Shown one piece after another: positions 17,600 to 26,589 of a stretch of DNA of 64,000 bases. The position numbers and the translations under genes are program-made. Each line of letters begins with the position of its first letter. Positions within the stretch are counted from its first letter, which is position 1. Source of the DNA: Williamsia sp. (GTDB lineage: Bacteria; Bacteroidota; Bacteroidia; Chitinophagales; Chitinophagaceae); contig JADCRZ010000033.1 in NCBI GenBank assembly GCA_015069695.1, forward strand, positions 1 to 64,000, in the 5' to 3' direction. The notes under the pieces are model-generated. The model did not search any database and had not been told where the DNA came from. It worked only from the letters and a program-made list of their open reading frames with translations.

Positions 17600-18871
17600 T
17601 TAATAGAGCGGTTTTCCTACGGCGAAATTCAGGTCTTCCAGGGCCTGCATGCGTTCGTATCCCAGCTGGTTCAGCTGGAGTATATTGTCTTTGTACGATT
17701 CATAGAAATCGGTAAACTCGATCAGGCTGATGTTGTGCTTTTGAAAATTTTCCGTAACGCCTTTCAGCAGCAGTTCAAACTGATCCCTGAATGCAGGGTC
17801 AAGCGAACGGAGCATCTTTTCCGTGTTGAGCGCTTTTGTATAGGCTTTCTGCACATCATTCTCTACCGTGAACCGCTGCAGGTCGAGCGCCGCGCGGCTC
17901 TGGTCAACGGAAATCTTGGCCGCTTTTATGTTTCCCTGGTTCCTGTTGAAAAAAGGCAAGTCGATGGCTGCCGATAAAAAGGAAGCATTGTTTACAAAGC
18001 TACCGCGCTTGTCGAACTGTGCACCCAGCGTAATATCAGGTACCCGCAAAGCCCGCTGCAGGGAATAGTTAAGCCTATTCTGGGTAATGGCGTTCTCGGC
18101 AAACTTCAGGTCGTACCGGTTGGTGTAAGCCGAATCCAGCAGGTTCTGGTAGTTGAAGTCTGCAACAGAGCGGGGAATAGAAGCGCTGTCTACCTGCGGA
18201 ACAAGGTAAGCCCGGTCATTGTGCAGCAATAATTGTACTTCAGCCTGCAGATCATTCAGCTGGTTCTGCAGCGATGTCTGCTCAGCCTCCAGGGAATACA
18301 GCAGCGACTTGATCCTGACTGCATCCTTCAGGGTAACAGCGCCCTTTGCCAGCAGGTCCTGGTAAGCAGCGTTCAGTCTTTCCAGTGATGATACTTGTGT
18401 CTTGTAGGCGTTGATGGAATTCTCTGTGTAATAGATATTATAGAAATCGCTCCGAAGGGTATAGCGGAGGGTGCGGAGCAGGTCAAGAAAATTGTATTCC
18501 GCTTGCCTGGTATCGCCTTGCGCCAGTTTAACCTGTTTGTTGCGCTTGCCGGCCAGGATAATCAGCTGTTGAACGTTCCAGCCCCATTCACCGGTCTTGT
18601 TGCTTATGTCCAGGTACTTTTTCTGGTCCGGATTATACAGATTACCTGAAAAGGAAATGTTGGGATTGGCGTACAGGCTGGCCTGTATCACCTGCGCACG
18701 TGATATATCTATGTTGTAGCGTTCAGCAAGCAGCTGAAGATTGGATGTTACAAATTGTTTTTCTGCATCCGGCAGGCCGTAACGAAGCGTATCCTGTGCG
18801 TGCGAACAAAAATGGACGCATACGGCAAGAAAGCCTGTCAGCAGGAGGTGCCTGAGAGGGTTCGGTGTCAT
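17600..18871 (-). CDS. czcC: TolC-family outer-membrane channel, CzcC type
   Basis: A 423-aa protein with a signal peptide (HLLLTGFLAVCVHFCSHAQ) and two long helical repeats typical of outer membrane efflux proteins. The second half begins near DSAYTNRYDLKFAENAITQN, and VPDITLGAQFDKRGSF marks the beta-barrel strand region. It provides the outer-membrane exit duct for the CzcBA pump encoded directly downstream. Length is normal for the family. The small protein gene at 19012-19380 precedes it by 140 bases on the same strand. Confidence 0.93.
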   Translation of the reverse strand: MTPNPLRHLLLTGFLAVCVHFCSHAQDTLRYGLPDAEKQFVTSNLQLLAERYNIDISRAQVIQASLYANPNISFSGNLYNPDQKKYLDISNKTGEWGWNVQQLIILAGKRNKQVKLAQGDTRQAEYNFLDLLRTLRYTLRSDFYNIYYTENSINAYKTQVSSLERLNAAYQDLLAKGAVTLKDAVRIKSLLYSLEAEQTSLQNQLNDLQAEVQLLLHNDRAYLVPQVDSASIPRSVADFNYQNLLDSAYTNRYDLKFAENAITQNRLNYSLQRALRVPDITLGAQFDKRGSFVNNASFLSAAIDLPFFNRNQGNIKAAKISVDQSRAALDLQRFTVENDVQKAYTKALNTEKMLRSLDPAFRDQFELLLKGVTENFQKHNISLIEFTDFYESYKDNILQLNQLGYERMQALEDLNFAVGKPLY

Positions 18872-19011
18872 CTGAAAAAATTATTACATGAGGTAAATAG
18901 ATGGAGTAACTTTCATCTATAGCAAGCAAAACAGATACAACCGCTTACGGATATTCGATAAATTCAAGATGTTTGGATACCGGCTGTATCTAAAATAAAA
19001 TGGGAAGAACC

Positions 19012-19380
19012 TCAGCAACATTCCGGTGGCGGAGAAATGATCTCATTATAAATGGTGGAAATTTTACCAACCTGAAAATTAGGATAGCTTTTTTGCCTCA
19101 GGACAATGGGCTTGGATTTAACTGTAATCAGAAGGGGTTGAAAACAATAGTTGACATCTTTGGCCGGATGGAAATTTTGTCCGCTGTCGTCATCTTCATC
19201 TTCCGGTGTATTATCGTGGTGACCCAGGATCACCTGATCGATGTATTCGACCACCGTATTGACGTCATCTTCCTGCTGGCCGCTTGCATTATAGATGTCC
19301 TGTTCAGCCACCTGTGGTAAAAACATGGAGCTGTTCATGTGACACAATAAGGTAATAAATGCAATAAGCTTTTTGAACAT
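19012..19380 (-). CDS. Small exported protein leading the czc operon
   Basis: A 122-aa protein with a hydrophobic N-terminus (MFKKLIAFITLLCHMNSSMF), an acidic middle (NTPEDEDDDSGQNFH) and a C-terminal ISPPPECC. Small proteins of this shape, with VVEYIDQVILGHHDNTPEDE-like cores, occur at the head of czc/cus-type efflux operons in Bacteroidota. The His/Asp/Cys content fits transient metal binding, which is inference. It is the first gene of the czcC-B-A transcription unit, 140 bases before czcC. Confidence 0.75.
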   Translation of the reverse strand: MFKKLIAFITLLCHMNSSMFLPQVAEQDIYNASGQQEDDVNTVVEYIDQVILGHHDNTPEDEDDDSGQNFHPAKDVNYCFQPLLITVKSKPIVLRQKSYPNFQVGKISTIYNEIISPPPECC

Positions 19381-19800
19381 GCGGGTACAAAAGTAACCGG
19401 TTAAAAATATACGTGTGTTATCCGGGCGTTAACGGAAGCGGCATGGGGGCACAAGCGGGGAAGAATAACGTCTGTTTAACTGTGAGGACCGTGTTGTTGT
19501 TTGCATAAAAGTTTTGATCCCTATTAGAATAACAGGTGTGTAAGTTCATATCGACAACCAAAGTCTAGATTTCCATAATATTCGTGGATTGTTAGTTTAT
19601 GAATCTTTCAGAACAGGTAAGCGGATGTCCCGCAAGAGACTTCAGGAATGGCGTTAGTAGTTGCTTACCTCCTTTTTTCTTTTCTTACTATTATGATCTT
19701 TTACCCTTATCTTTATTATCCCTTATCTAATCCTCCCTCTGGGATTAAGTCCAATCCACGTCCTTAATTACCAACACGTAATCTTCTTCACACCGCCAAC
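19381..19800. promoter_or_regulatory. Divergent intergenic region between the czc operon and the Kelch-like gene
   Basis: No gene is seen in these 420 bases. Promoters for both directions must lie here. On the plus strand an 8-bp inverted repeat AGGTAAGC ... GCTTACCT (about 19614-19672) is followed by CCTTTTTTCTTTTC, and the last 100 bases before the ATG at 19801 are strongly pyrimidine-rich. This could be a structured leader or attenuator, but it is not a known riboswitch pattern. Confidence 0.35.
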
Positions 19801-21723
19801 ATGAAACAAACTTTACTGCTTTCATTTTTGATGATCATCTTTTCAGCAACGTTCGCGCAGTCGAATCAATGGACTTGGATGAGTGGCGATAATACAGCTG
19901 TTCAGCCCAGTATCTTCGGCATGAAGGGAGTGGCCAGCACTGCCAACAAGCCTGGTGCAAGGGATGGAGCAGTTTCCTGGACAGATGCGTCCGGTAACCT
20001 TTGGCTATTCGGAGGGTTCGGCATTACGGGCAATGGTAACGGGTATCTGAACGATTTATGGAAGTACACTGTGGGGTCCGGGCAATGGACCTGGATGAGC
20101 GGAAGTAACATCCCGGCTCAAAAAGGGTTGTACGGTACCCAAGGAGTCGCAAGTGCCAACAATACGCCGGGCGCCAGGGTAGAAGCTTACGCTTTTACGG
20201 ATGCTTCAGGTAATTTCTGGCTCTTTGGCGGAGCTGGCTACACGGCTAGCGGACAAGGTTTTCTGAATGATCTTTGGAGGTACTCTCCTTCCACCAATCA
20301 ATGGGCCTGGATGAGCGGCGACACCATACAAGATCAACGAAGTGTTTACGGGGTCCGGGGCACACCTGCTGCAGCCAACAAGCCTGGGGCAAGATACTGG
20401 GGGGCTGCAGGCGGGGTAGATGCTGCTGGTAACCTATGGCTGTATGGCGGCATGGGGCAGGATGCCAGCAGTCCATCGGGCTTGAATTCATTAAGCGATC
20501 TGTGGAAGTACTCAATTCCATCCGGACAGTGGACCTGGGTAAGCGGCTCCAGTGTTGGAGGGATCGGTGGTGTTGGCATGCCTGTATACGGTACCAGGGG
20601 TATAGCGGCACCGGCCAACAGGCCTGGAGTAAGACCCCAAAGTGTCGGCTGGACGGATGCTTCAGGTAATTTCTGGCTCTTTGGCGGCTACGTATCATCT
20701 TATCTGAACGACTTGTGGAAATACGATGTTTCAACCGGCTTGTGGACGTGGATGAATGGCTCCAGTACAGGCAACCAGGGCGGTGTATATGGTACCAAAG
20801 GCATAGCAGATCCTGCCAACACGCCGGGTGGAAGAGTAGACCCGACTACCCAACGGGATGCATCCGGCAACTTGTTGCTGTTTGGAGGAAGCGGCAGGGT
20901 TCCCGTCAACCAATTAAACGGACCTCTTAACGACCTCTGGAGCTATTCCCCCACAACAGGTCAGTGGACCTGGGTAAATGGCGACAATACACAGATGGTG
21001 TTGGGTGAATATGGTACGAAGGGTGTGCCTGCTCCTGCCAACAAACCCGGACCGAGAAGCAAGCTTGTCAGTTGGGTGGATCCCGGAGGTAAGTTATGGA
21101 TATTCGGAGGTACCGGTGTAGCAACGGTAAATGCCCTTGTTCTTTTAAACGATCTGTGGATGTATACTTTCCCTGCATCAGCTACGCTGAGCGGCATAAA
21201 CGGCTTTACCGCCCAGAAAGAATCGCAAGGGGTAACACTCAGCTGGACAGGCAGCCAGGATGCAACCATTCGATCCTTTAGCATTGAACGTTACAACGGT
21301 GTACTCGTAGGTTATCAAAGCATAGGAACGGTACCGGCTACAGCTTCTTCCCGCTATTCTTTTACCGATAATATGCCGCTGCCGGGCACCAATTTCTACC
21401 GTATCAGACAAGTTGACCAGAGTGGAAGCGCAGTCTATTCTTCCACTGCACAGGTGGATATGAACCAGTATGCTACCCAGTTTGGTGTTTACCAAAACCC
21501 GGTGCAGAACGTTCTGCAGCTGGTTGTACAACTGCCGGCTAAACAGAAAGTGATCTTACAGGTGAGAGACATGAATGGGCAAGTGCTTATCCAGCAGGAA
21601 CATACAGGTTATGCCGGCCGTGGTTCATTCTCGATCCCTGTTGATCGCTTGAGCAAAGGTACCTACCTGATCGAGCTGCATTCAAAAAGCATCATCAGTA
21701 CCAGAACTTTTATCAAGCAATAA
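19801..21723 (+). CDS. Kelch-like repeat protein with T9SS sorting domain
   Basis: A 640-aa secreted protein. The signal peptide is MKQTLLLSFLMIIFSATFAQ. Residues about 22-465 hold six beta-propeller repeats of about 65-80 residues with the pattern QWTWMSG ... NKPGAR ... WTDASGNLWLFGG ... LNDLWKY, a Kelch-type propeller. Residues about 470-555 resemble a fibronectin-III-like linker (GVTLSWTGSQDATIRSFSIE). The C-terminus (YQNPVQNVLQLVVQLPAKQK ... GTYLIELHSKS) is a type A T9SS sorting domain. It is exported across the outer membrane and probably anchored at the cell surface. A strong terminator follows directly. Confidence 0.9.
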   Translation: MKQTLLLSFLMIIFSATFAQSNQWTWMSGDNTAVQPSIFGMKGVASTANKPGARDGAVSWTDASGNLWLFGGFGITGNGNGYLNDLWKYTVGSGQWTWMSGSNIPAQKGLYGTQGVASANNTPGARVEAYAFTDASGNFWLFGGAGYTASGQGFLNDLWRYSPSTNQWAWMSGDTIQDQRSVYGVRGTPAAANKPGARYWGAAGGVDAAGNLWLYGGMGQDASSPSGLNSLSDLWKYSIPSGQWTWVSGSSVGGIGGVGMPVYGTRGIAAPANRPGVRPQSVGWTDASGNFWLFGGYVSSYLNDLWKYDVSTGLWTWMNGSSTGNQGGVYGTKGIADPANTPGGRVDPTTQRDASGNLLLFGGSGRVPVNQLNGPLNDLWSYSPTTGQWTWVNGDNTQMVLGEYGTKGVPAPANKPGPRSKLVSWVDPGGKLWIFGGTGVATVNALVLLNDLWMYTFPASATLSGINGFTAQKESQGVTLSWTGSQDATIRSFSIERYNGVLVGYQSIGTVPATASSRYSFTDNMPLPGTNFYRIRQVDQSGSAVYSSTAQVDMNQYATQFGVYQNPVQNVLQLVVQLPAKQKVILQVRDMNGQVLIQQEHTGYAGRGSFSIPVDRLSKGTYLIELHSKSIISTRTFIKQ

Positions 21724-21735
21724 AAAAATTGTTGG

Positions 21736-21773
21736 TTCCCATACCTGCGGATGCCAATCCGCAGGTATGGGAA
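21736..21773 (+). terminator. Rho-independent terminator after the Kelch-like gene
   Basis: Perfect 17-bp stem TTCCCATACCTGCGGAT / ATCCGCAGGTATGGGAA with a GCCA loop, followed by TTTTA, starting 13 bases after the stop codon. Confidence 0.92.
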
Positions 21774-21984
21774 TTTTACAACAGGCTGAATCACTTATGA
21801 TCAATACTTTTCAATGTCGGCAAACCTGACGTGCAGCTACTGGGTACCGAACCGCACAACTACAAACACTTTCATCAAGATTGGCTGACAAGGTCGTTCC
21901 GGCATTGAAGACCAAAGAGCCGAAACCGTTCCAGGGAAAGCCGTCCGGTTACCAAGGAGTTAATACATGCTAACTGCTCTAATA

Positions 21985-22221
21985 TTAATGCAATGATATC
22001 GTTCTGCTTCCGCCTGAATTGCGGTAATTAAGTTGGCTGTGTTTACCTGTCAGGTATTTTTCCTTAAAACGGGTGTGCAAGTTTTCCGGCTGTGCCTTGC
22101 CGTTAATGACCAGTTTTGTGTCGTCGAGCTCCAGTGAATAGCAATACAGCAATGTGCGCGGCAAAAAAGGAATTTGATTTGGAAAATTTGCTAAACGAAC
22201 CGCTGCCTCTATCGCATCGGC
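21985..22221 (-). pseudogene. C-terminal fragment of an unidentified protein
   Basis: An open reading of about 78 codons with no start codon, preceded by a stop at 22224-22222. It reads DAIEAAVRLANFPNQIPFLP, then YSLELDDTKLVINGKAQPEN and HSQLNYRNSGGSRTISLH-stop. The codon pattern and residue mix look like real protein, and the ending resembles C-termini of some Bacteroidota membrane-sensor proteins, but I cannot name the family. The rest of 21781-22340 has no support for a gene. Confidence 0.4.
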
Positions 22222-22340
22222 TTATCCGTGCAAGTCTTTTTTGATATTGTTTTTATTCTTCCATAATAGATTCCAGTGTACGAACATGGGAACGCGGGCG
22301 TAGACTGCTCTGTTGTATAAATGGAGACCGCTCAGATTTC

Positions 22341-22820
22341 TTAGCGCTGTAGAAGCACTTCCCATCGGATGAGATCGCCGATGAATGGTAAAGAGTAGTG
22401 GAGCAACCAGAAACCGATCATTTTATCAAAGCCCCTGCCTGGTTCATCCTGGCTGCTGTGAGGCGGTCTGAACCCATGCTTCCATGCAAATTGATCCCGC
22501 TGCCTGGCGGAAAGCACCTGGCATCCCTGATCGTTCAGCAGGCTGAGCATAGCGGCAGGGCTGCTCATAAGCATATCATACCGCAACTCGTCGATGCGGT
22601 GCTTGCATATGCCTAGCTTGCGGTCTGTGATAATGTATGTGCACACCTCCAGGCAGATGCCGGTGCAAAGCTTTTGCGCCTGGGACGTACCCAAACTGCT
22701 GTAAAGCGATAATCGATCACCCGGATGTGGGGTGCTGATCTGCCGTTCAAGGAGCGCAAAAGTTTTAGAGCCGTCAAGGATGAATGGAACAAAGCGCGGG
22801 GCAATGTTAAGTACAGGCAT
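22341..22820 (-). CDS. Small protein with ASCH-like N-terminus
   Basis: A 159-aa protein starting MPVLNIAPRFVPFILDGSKT. The front half has the ASCH pattern: a hydrophobic strand, ILDGSKTFALLER, then PGDRLSLYSS and a following strand CTGICLEVCTYIIT. ASCH domains bind RNA or modified nucleosides; no activity is claimed. The second half (SPAAMLSLLNDQGCQVL, then FDKMIGFWLLHYS) is helical. It stands alone between relics; no operon partner. Confidence 0.55.
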   Translation of the reverse strand: MPVLNIAPRFVPFILDGSKTFALLERQISTPHPGDRLSLYSSLGTSQAQKLCTGICLEVCTYIITDRKLGICKHRIDELRYDMLMSSPAAMLSLLNDQGCQVLSARQRDQFAWKHGFRPPHSSQDEPGRGFDKMIGFWLLHYSLPFIGDLIRWEVLLQR

Positions 22821-22974
22821 GGATAGAATTGGTTAGGTGTATGGTTGTTGCCGGGAATACTATAACTTGGAAGGAAATAGTTAAACGCAAACGCATAACC
22901 GAGCGGAAATGTATACTGTAGGTTTTAAAATAATGTTAATCAGGATTTACTTGTGGCCCGTGCTGTCTCTCTTA

Positions 22975-23230
22975 TCAAGGATGCTCAGAAAAGGGCGAAA
23001 TGGGTTTGCCAAAAAACTCACCGCCTTCATCCAAGTTGCTGGTGATTTTATCTTCAGTGTTTTTTGCCGGAAGAATGATGGCCAGGTTAGCATAGTTCTG
23101 ACTGAGGTCTTTCAGCATGGTAAGGCCTACCTGCGCAGTTTGTGATGATGTATCTGGTGGCAGTTGTATATTTGAAGCACAGCAGCAAGAAAGACACTAT
23201 CACAAGATGCGCCTGATAACCTCATAGTTT
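22975..23230 (-). pseudogene. Lipoprotein remnant with frameshifted signal peptide
   Basis: One minus-strand frame reads CCASNIQLPPDTSSQTAQVG, LTMLKDLSQNYANLAIILPA and DEGGEFFGKPISPFSEHP-stop, clearly protein-like. Just upstream in another frame lies a lipoprotein-type hydrophobic stretch LVIVSFLLLC. No ATG opens the combined frame without a shift. It looks like a small lipoprotein gene whose signal peptide and mature part are now out of frame. Confidence 0.35.
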
Positions 23231-23431
23231 CTCATGATCTGTCTTGTAACCGGGTCACATTCTAATATAACAAGAAATATGCATCTTCACGGGCTGTTGC
23301 GGCTCTAATCAAAGTTTTCCCTGTCAAAAATGTCATTCTTCATGATAGGTCCCACCCGAGAGCCATTGGAACGTTGCCAGGTCTTCTGGAATACCATGGT
23401 TGTATTTCAGGAAGATAGCTGATTCTGCTGT

Positions 23432-23731
23432 TCACTGAGCCGAATGACAATTATGGTGCCGGCCATGTATTTCGATCTGTGTGCCGACCCATCCGATGAA
23501 TGCATCGGCAATAAAGGAAGGCTTTGTTTCACAGAACCACTTGCAGTCCTTATCCTGTTTCATGATAAATGTAAATGATCCGCAGGTAGGATGAATACTA
23601 TAAACAAAATAACTGCCCAGCGGCTTGATCCCGGTTCCGGATGGTACCATTTCCGGATGTACAGTCAAGTATCCGGTACTGCTTCCCTCATGAAAAATGA
23701 GATTGAACGAGCCGTAGAAAAAGTCTTCCAT
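23432..23731 (-). CDS. Small uncharacterised protein, paralogue of 29523-29813
   Basis: A 99-aa soluble protein. It shares with the plus-strand protein at 29523 the pattern YGSF, a Gly-Ser turn, YL-x-(V/I)HPEM-x-P, GIKP, YF-x-Y-x-IHP, GS-x-x-FI-x-KQDK, W-x-CE and a closing W-x-G-x-QIE. Both are intact. Conserved aromatic, His and Cys residues suggest a small compact fold. No function known. It is flanked by 180 or more bases without genes on each side. Confidence 0.65.
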   Translation of the reverse strand: MEDFFYGSFNLIFHEGSSTGYLTVHPEMVPSGTGIKPLGSYFVYSIHPTCGSFTFIMKQDKDCKWFCETKPSFIADAFIGWVGTQIEIHGRHHNCHSAQ

Positions 23732-23858
23732 AAGGCAATGTTACAACTTAGAGAGATGGAAAAGATAAAAAAACGACCAAGAATCTAAAATAGTATGTAA
23801 GCACATTTTGATTGCTTTTCTCCGGAATCCTTTTTATTTTGGGGTAAACCACTATCCT

Positions 23859-24179
23859 ATGCGTCAGGTCTTTATGTTGCCAGTCATCTTTGTCGGCAAG
23901 GAGTATTACATTCAGGTTGAAAAATACAATTCAGTTTTGTCAATTGACTTTATCATTTCCATTGACGATCCTGTTTTAGCAGAACTAACGGGTATCAGGT
24001 TTTGTATCTTTCAGTACGAGCCGGATGAGCAGAACTTTGAATATTATGGGATTACCTATCTTTTAAAGAAGCCAGACATGCCGGTTCCCAATGTGGCTTT
24101 TGAGATTGCCATCACGGATGCAATCCGGGCTCATGAGAGGCTGGATGTAAAGCCAGCGTACTATACTTCCTTTTCTTGA
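23859..24179 (+). CDS. Hypothetical 106-aa protein
   Basis: Starts MRQVFMLPVIFVGKEYYIQV; an earlier ATG-type start at 23808 is possible. Alternating strands and a charged middle (YEPDEQNFEYYGITYLLKKP) suggest a small alpha/beta protein. No motif, signal peptide or membrane segment is recognised. Monocistronic as far as can be seen. Confidence 0.55.
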   Translation: MRQVFMLPVIFVGKEYYIQVEKYNSVLSIDFIISIDDPVLAELTGIRFCIFQYEPDEQNFEYYGITYLLKKPDMPVPNVAFEIAITDAIRAHERLDVKPAYYTSFS

Positions 24180-24284
24180 ACTGTTCAGCTTTCAAACAGC
24201 TGGCCCAGGTATTTTACTTCAATGAGCATCCTTAAACAGTCTTTCGCTTTTGCGGTAGCCAGAACCCCTTTCCGCTGTCAGTGA

Positions 24285-25010
24285 TCAATTGTTCCTGTAC
24301 TTTCTCTTTAGTAATATAATCCTGAATTTAATGTCATCATAAATAAGCCCTGCAATCAGCAATGTTCCAGCGAAAATCAGCACTTGAAGTTTTATATACG
24401 TATAAAGGAACCCACCTGTAACACCCCCACAAAAGAAGAAAAATATGATCGTCAACCGCAGCTTTACGGAAGAAACCAGTTTCATTCTTTGCTCTTTGGC
24501 TTTATAAAAGAGCAGTTGAGACAACTCGATTCCGAGGTCTGTAAAAAGACCTGTGAGATGTGTCGTTCGCACAGTTGCATTAGAGATAGCCGTCACAATA
24601 CTGTTCTGCAGCCCCATGGCAAACAGCAGGCTGAAGGCTACAACATCGGACTTTGTAGCGGCCAGCCTGTCGCCCAAGATACCTACTACAAGTAAAATAA
24701 AACATTCCAAAGATGCAGGAGCTGTGTAAATGTAGCGCTCACCGTTCCTGGAAATACTTTGTGTGATAAGGCCGGATATGAATGCTCCGATCAAAAAAAA
24801 GAATATGTAAAGAAAATAAATAACGCTGTGCAGAGGATTCAACTTAAAAAATTCATCTATAAAAAAGGCAAAATGACCGGTCACGTTGGTTGTTAGCCGT
24901 TGCACGGATAGAAACCCGGCTACGTTCACGATGCCTGCTATAAAAGAAAGTAGTGAAGCAATTTTCAGATTGTGTTTTAAAGTCCTTGTTTTACCCTGGT
25001 GCCTGAACAT
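24285..25010 (-). CDS. YoaK/DUF1275 family integral membrane protein
   Basis: A 241-aa membrane protein with six hydrophobic segments. The family signature is seen in TM1-2 (SLLSFIAGIVNVAGFLSV, then TTNVTGHFAFFIDEFF) and the central block GLQNSIVTAISNATVRTTHL followed by TGLFTDLGIELSQLL. Role in this family is not established; some members are linked to stress or transport. Length is normal and the frame intact. Confidence 0.88.
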   Translation of the reverse strand: MFRHQGKTRTLKHNLKIASLLSFIAGIVNVAGFLSVQRLTTNVTGHFAFFIDEFFKLNPLHSVIYFLYIFFFLIGAFISGLITQSISRNGERYIYTAPASLECFILLVVGILGDRLAATKSDVVAFSLLFAMGLQNSIVTAISNATVRTTHLTGLFTDLGIELSQLLFYKAKEQRMKLVSSVKLRLTIIFFFFCGGVTGGFLYTYIKLQVLIFAGTLLIAGLIYDDIKFRIILLKRKYRNN

Positions 25011-25265
25011 TTTTCTGGTTTATAGTTGCCTTGTAAAATCGCCTATTTTCTTGGTTTTATTCTTATCAATCAGTACAAAAAATCACTCCGCCCGGGTCGA
25101 AAAGCCCTGCAAAATGAAGCTAAAAATCATTTGCCTGGTACTTCTTCCTGGAAAATCCTCATTGCTGCCTGGCAAAGATCGCGCTGTTCTGTGTGGCTTT
25201 CTCTGGCTGACCGATCGGTTGCACAGTTAATCGATACATATGGGGAATGCCTGTGAAAACAAGCA

Positions 25266-25303
25266 AAAAGGCCTGCATTTAACCGGTTAAATGCAGGCCT
25301 TTT
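25266..25303 (-). terminator. Terminator downstream of the 25359-25847 gene
   Basis: A 38-base perfect palindrome AAAAGGCCTGCATTTAACC / GGTTAAATGCAGGCCTTTT. On the minus strand it is followed by TGCTTGTTTT. It lies 55 bases after the stop codon of the secreted protein gene and may also work from the other side. Confidence 0.88.
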
Positions 25304-25358
25304 CTTTTATAATTTACTATTGATGGCCAGATCTCTAGTAGAGTGTTGTGTGATGATG

Positions 25359-25847
25359 TTATTGCTGCGTAGCCGTATAAACAACAGAGAGGTTGTAAGT
25401 ACCTGCATCATAGCTATATCCAGGGTTGGCATTGTAATCAATGTTGAATGAACTGGTGCCTCTTGCTCCGCTTGTCAGGGAAGCTGCTGTGGTAGTCAGT
25501 GAGCTGAATGATGATCCACCGTTCAGTCTTACACCCAGCACAGTAGAAGGCATTTGGGTAGCAGGAGCAACAGGACCCGAGAAGGTGGCAGCAGCAGCTT
25601 TCACAGTTACAGCCCAGGGGCGGTTAGATTTTACCTGCAGGGTAGATGCGTTGGTATTGGTCAATCCGCTCTGGTATTTAGCTACATCATCGAAGAGGAA
25701 GGAAGTACCGGTGGCGGAAGATATAGATATGTTGATGGCGTTCTGCAGTGTGAGAGAAACGGTTTGGCTGGCAGTGGAAGTTGATTGAGCGTGAGCAGCG
25801 GTGAAGGCGGCGAGGAGAACAACTGCGAGGGTGAGGATCTTTTTCAT
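25359..25847 (-). CDS. Secreted beta-rich (pilin/adhesin-like) protein, complete paralogue of 1-198
   Basis: A 162-aa exported protein beginning MKKILTLAVVLLAAFTAAHA (signal peptide, cleavage after AHA). The mature part is Ser/Thr/Ala-rich and beta-strand-like: TLQNAINISISSATGTSFLF, VKSNRPWAVTVKAAAATF, LGVRLNGGSSFSSL, and the ending AGTYNLSVVYTATQQ. The layout (strand, W-V-T-V strand, terminal Y-x-L-x-V-x-Y strand) is like fimbrial or WxL-type surface subunits, but no family is assigned. An upstream in-frame start at 26012 is rejected because the signal peptide and the paralogue start at 25847. The duplicate at the window's left edge shares coding and upstream sequence. Confidence 0.85.
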   Translation of the reverse strand: MKKILTLAVVLLAAFTAAHAQSTSTASQTVSLTLQNAINISISSATGTSFLFDDVAKYQSGLTNTNASTLQVKSNRPWAVTVKAAAATFSGPVAPATQMPSTVLGVRLNGGSSFSSLTTTAASLTSGARGTSSFNIDYNANPGYSYDAGTYNLSVVYTATQQ

Positions 25848-26000
25848 GGTATTCGGTTTTTTAGATTTTTTCTTTTTGTGTGTTATGCTCCTATAGTTTC
25901 CAACGACGTGCCGAAGTGCTAAGTAGCTGATCATCAACAAACAAGAACTTGGCATATAGCTAAATCTTTCCCGGGATTGGAAAGCGGTTCCAAAAAATGG
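25848..26000 (-). promoter_or_regulatory. Upstream region conserved with 199-350
   Basis: Minus-strand leader with ACACACAAAAAGAAAAA and then TCTAAAAAAC before the ATG, and distal words TTGGAACCG, TTTCC and GGGAAAGATTT matching the upstream region of the paralogue at 198. Plus-strand bases 26001-26206 show nothing further. Confidence 0.5.
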
Positions 26001-26268
26001 TTTGACGTGCATCGCTGCAGTACATCACCATACCTATGTTCGCTCATGAAGATATTGTTTGCGGAAAACATTCCGGATTTTTGTATATTGGCTTTTCGTT
26101 GTGGCTGTTTGACAATTTCTCCTGTACTTCAATCATTTTAAGCATTGGTTAAAGCGGTGTTATACTCTTGTAGCTGAACAACTTACACCTATTAGCGGAA
26201 ATAAGCATGAACATTTATGAAGGTATTCCGGCAAAATTGCGATTTTGGGATCTTAACCGTCAACAGCT

Positions 26269-26589
26269 ATGAGTAAGGTCGTGTTTACCATATATGTGGC
26301 CGGATCAGAAAGAAAAAACATGGCACTTTTACAAAATTTTCGCGAAGCATGCTCCAAGTTCCTGTCACAATCATACTTTATCCAGATAATAGACATCGTA
26401 AAATTACCTGTTGTAGCAGAACAAAAACAGATTTTGGCTGTTCCAACCATTATCCGGGAGAGACCAGCCCCTGAACGGCGGATAATCGGTGATGTTAGAC
26501 AATTTGCGAATGCCCGTAAAGCGCTTGAGTTTTTGATGATAGAAAACGGAATAAAGCCTGGAAATGAAAAAGAGAGCCAAAGCGTCTAA
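26269..26589 (+). CDS. kaiB: KaiB-like protein
   Basis: A 106-aa thioredoxin-like protein of the KaiB family: FTIYVAGSERKNMALLQNFR, IIDIVKLPVVAEQKQILAVP, TIIRERPAPERRIIGD. In cyanobacteria KaiB binds KaiC; non-cyanobacterial homologues are linked to stress and signalling. A 21-codon ORF (26207-26272, MNIYEGIPAKLRFWDLNRQQ) ends with a TGA overlapping the kaiB ATG, perhaps a coupled leader or the tail of a lost gene. The 3' end overlaps the kaiC start by 26 bases. KaiB itself is intact, although its kaiC partner is broken. Confidence 0.88.
   Translation: MSKVVFTIYVAGSERKNMALLQNFREACSKFLSQSYFIQIIDIVKLPVVAEQKQILAVPTIIRERPAPERRIIGDVRQFANARKALEFLMIENGIKPGNEKESQSV

Noticed and set aside
745-19580. 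The 16-base word AGTCTAGATTTCCATA occurs near 747 and near 19562.
   Set aside because: A single pair of 16-mers is expected about every other window of this size by chance, and the flanks do not match.
19801-21723. DNA repeats inside the Kelch-like gene as a possible CRISPR or tandem-repeat locus.
   Set aside because: They follow the 65-80 residue protein repeats and are not regular short direct repeats with spacers.
25359-26012. Longer start at 26012 for the secreted paralogue.
   Set aside because: The signal peptide and the paralogue at 198 both place the start at 25847, and the extra stretch is conserved as non-coding upstream DNA.
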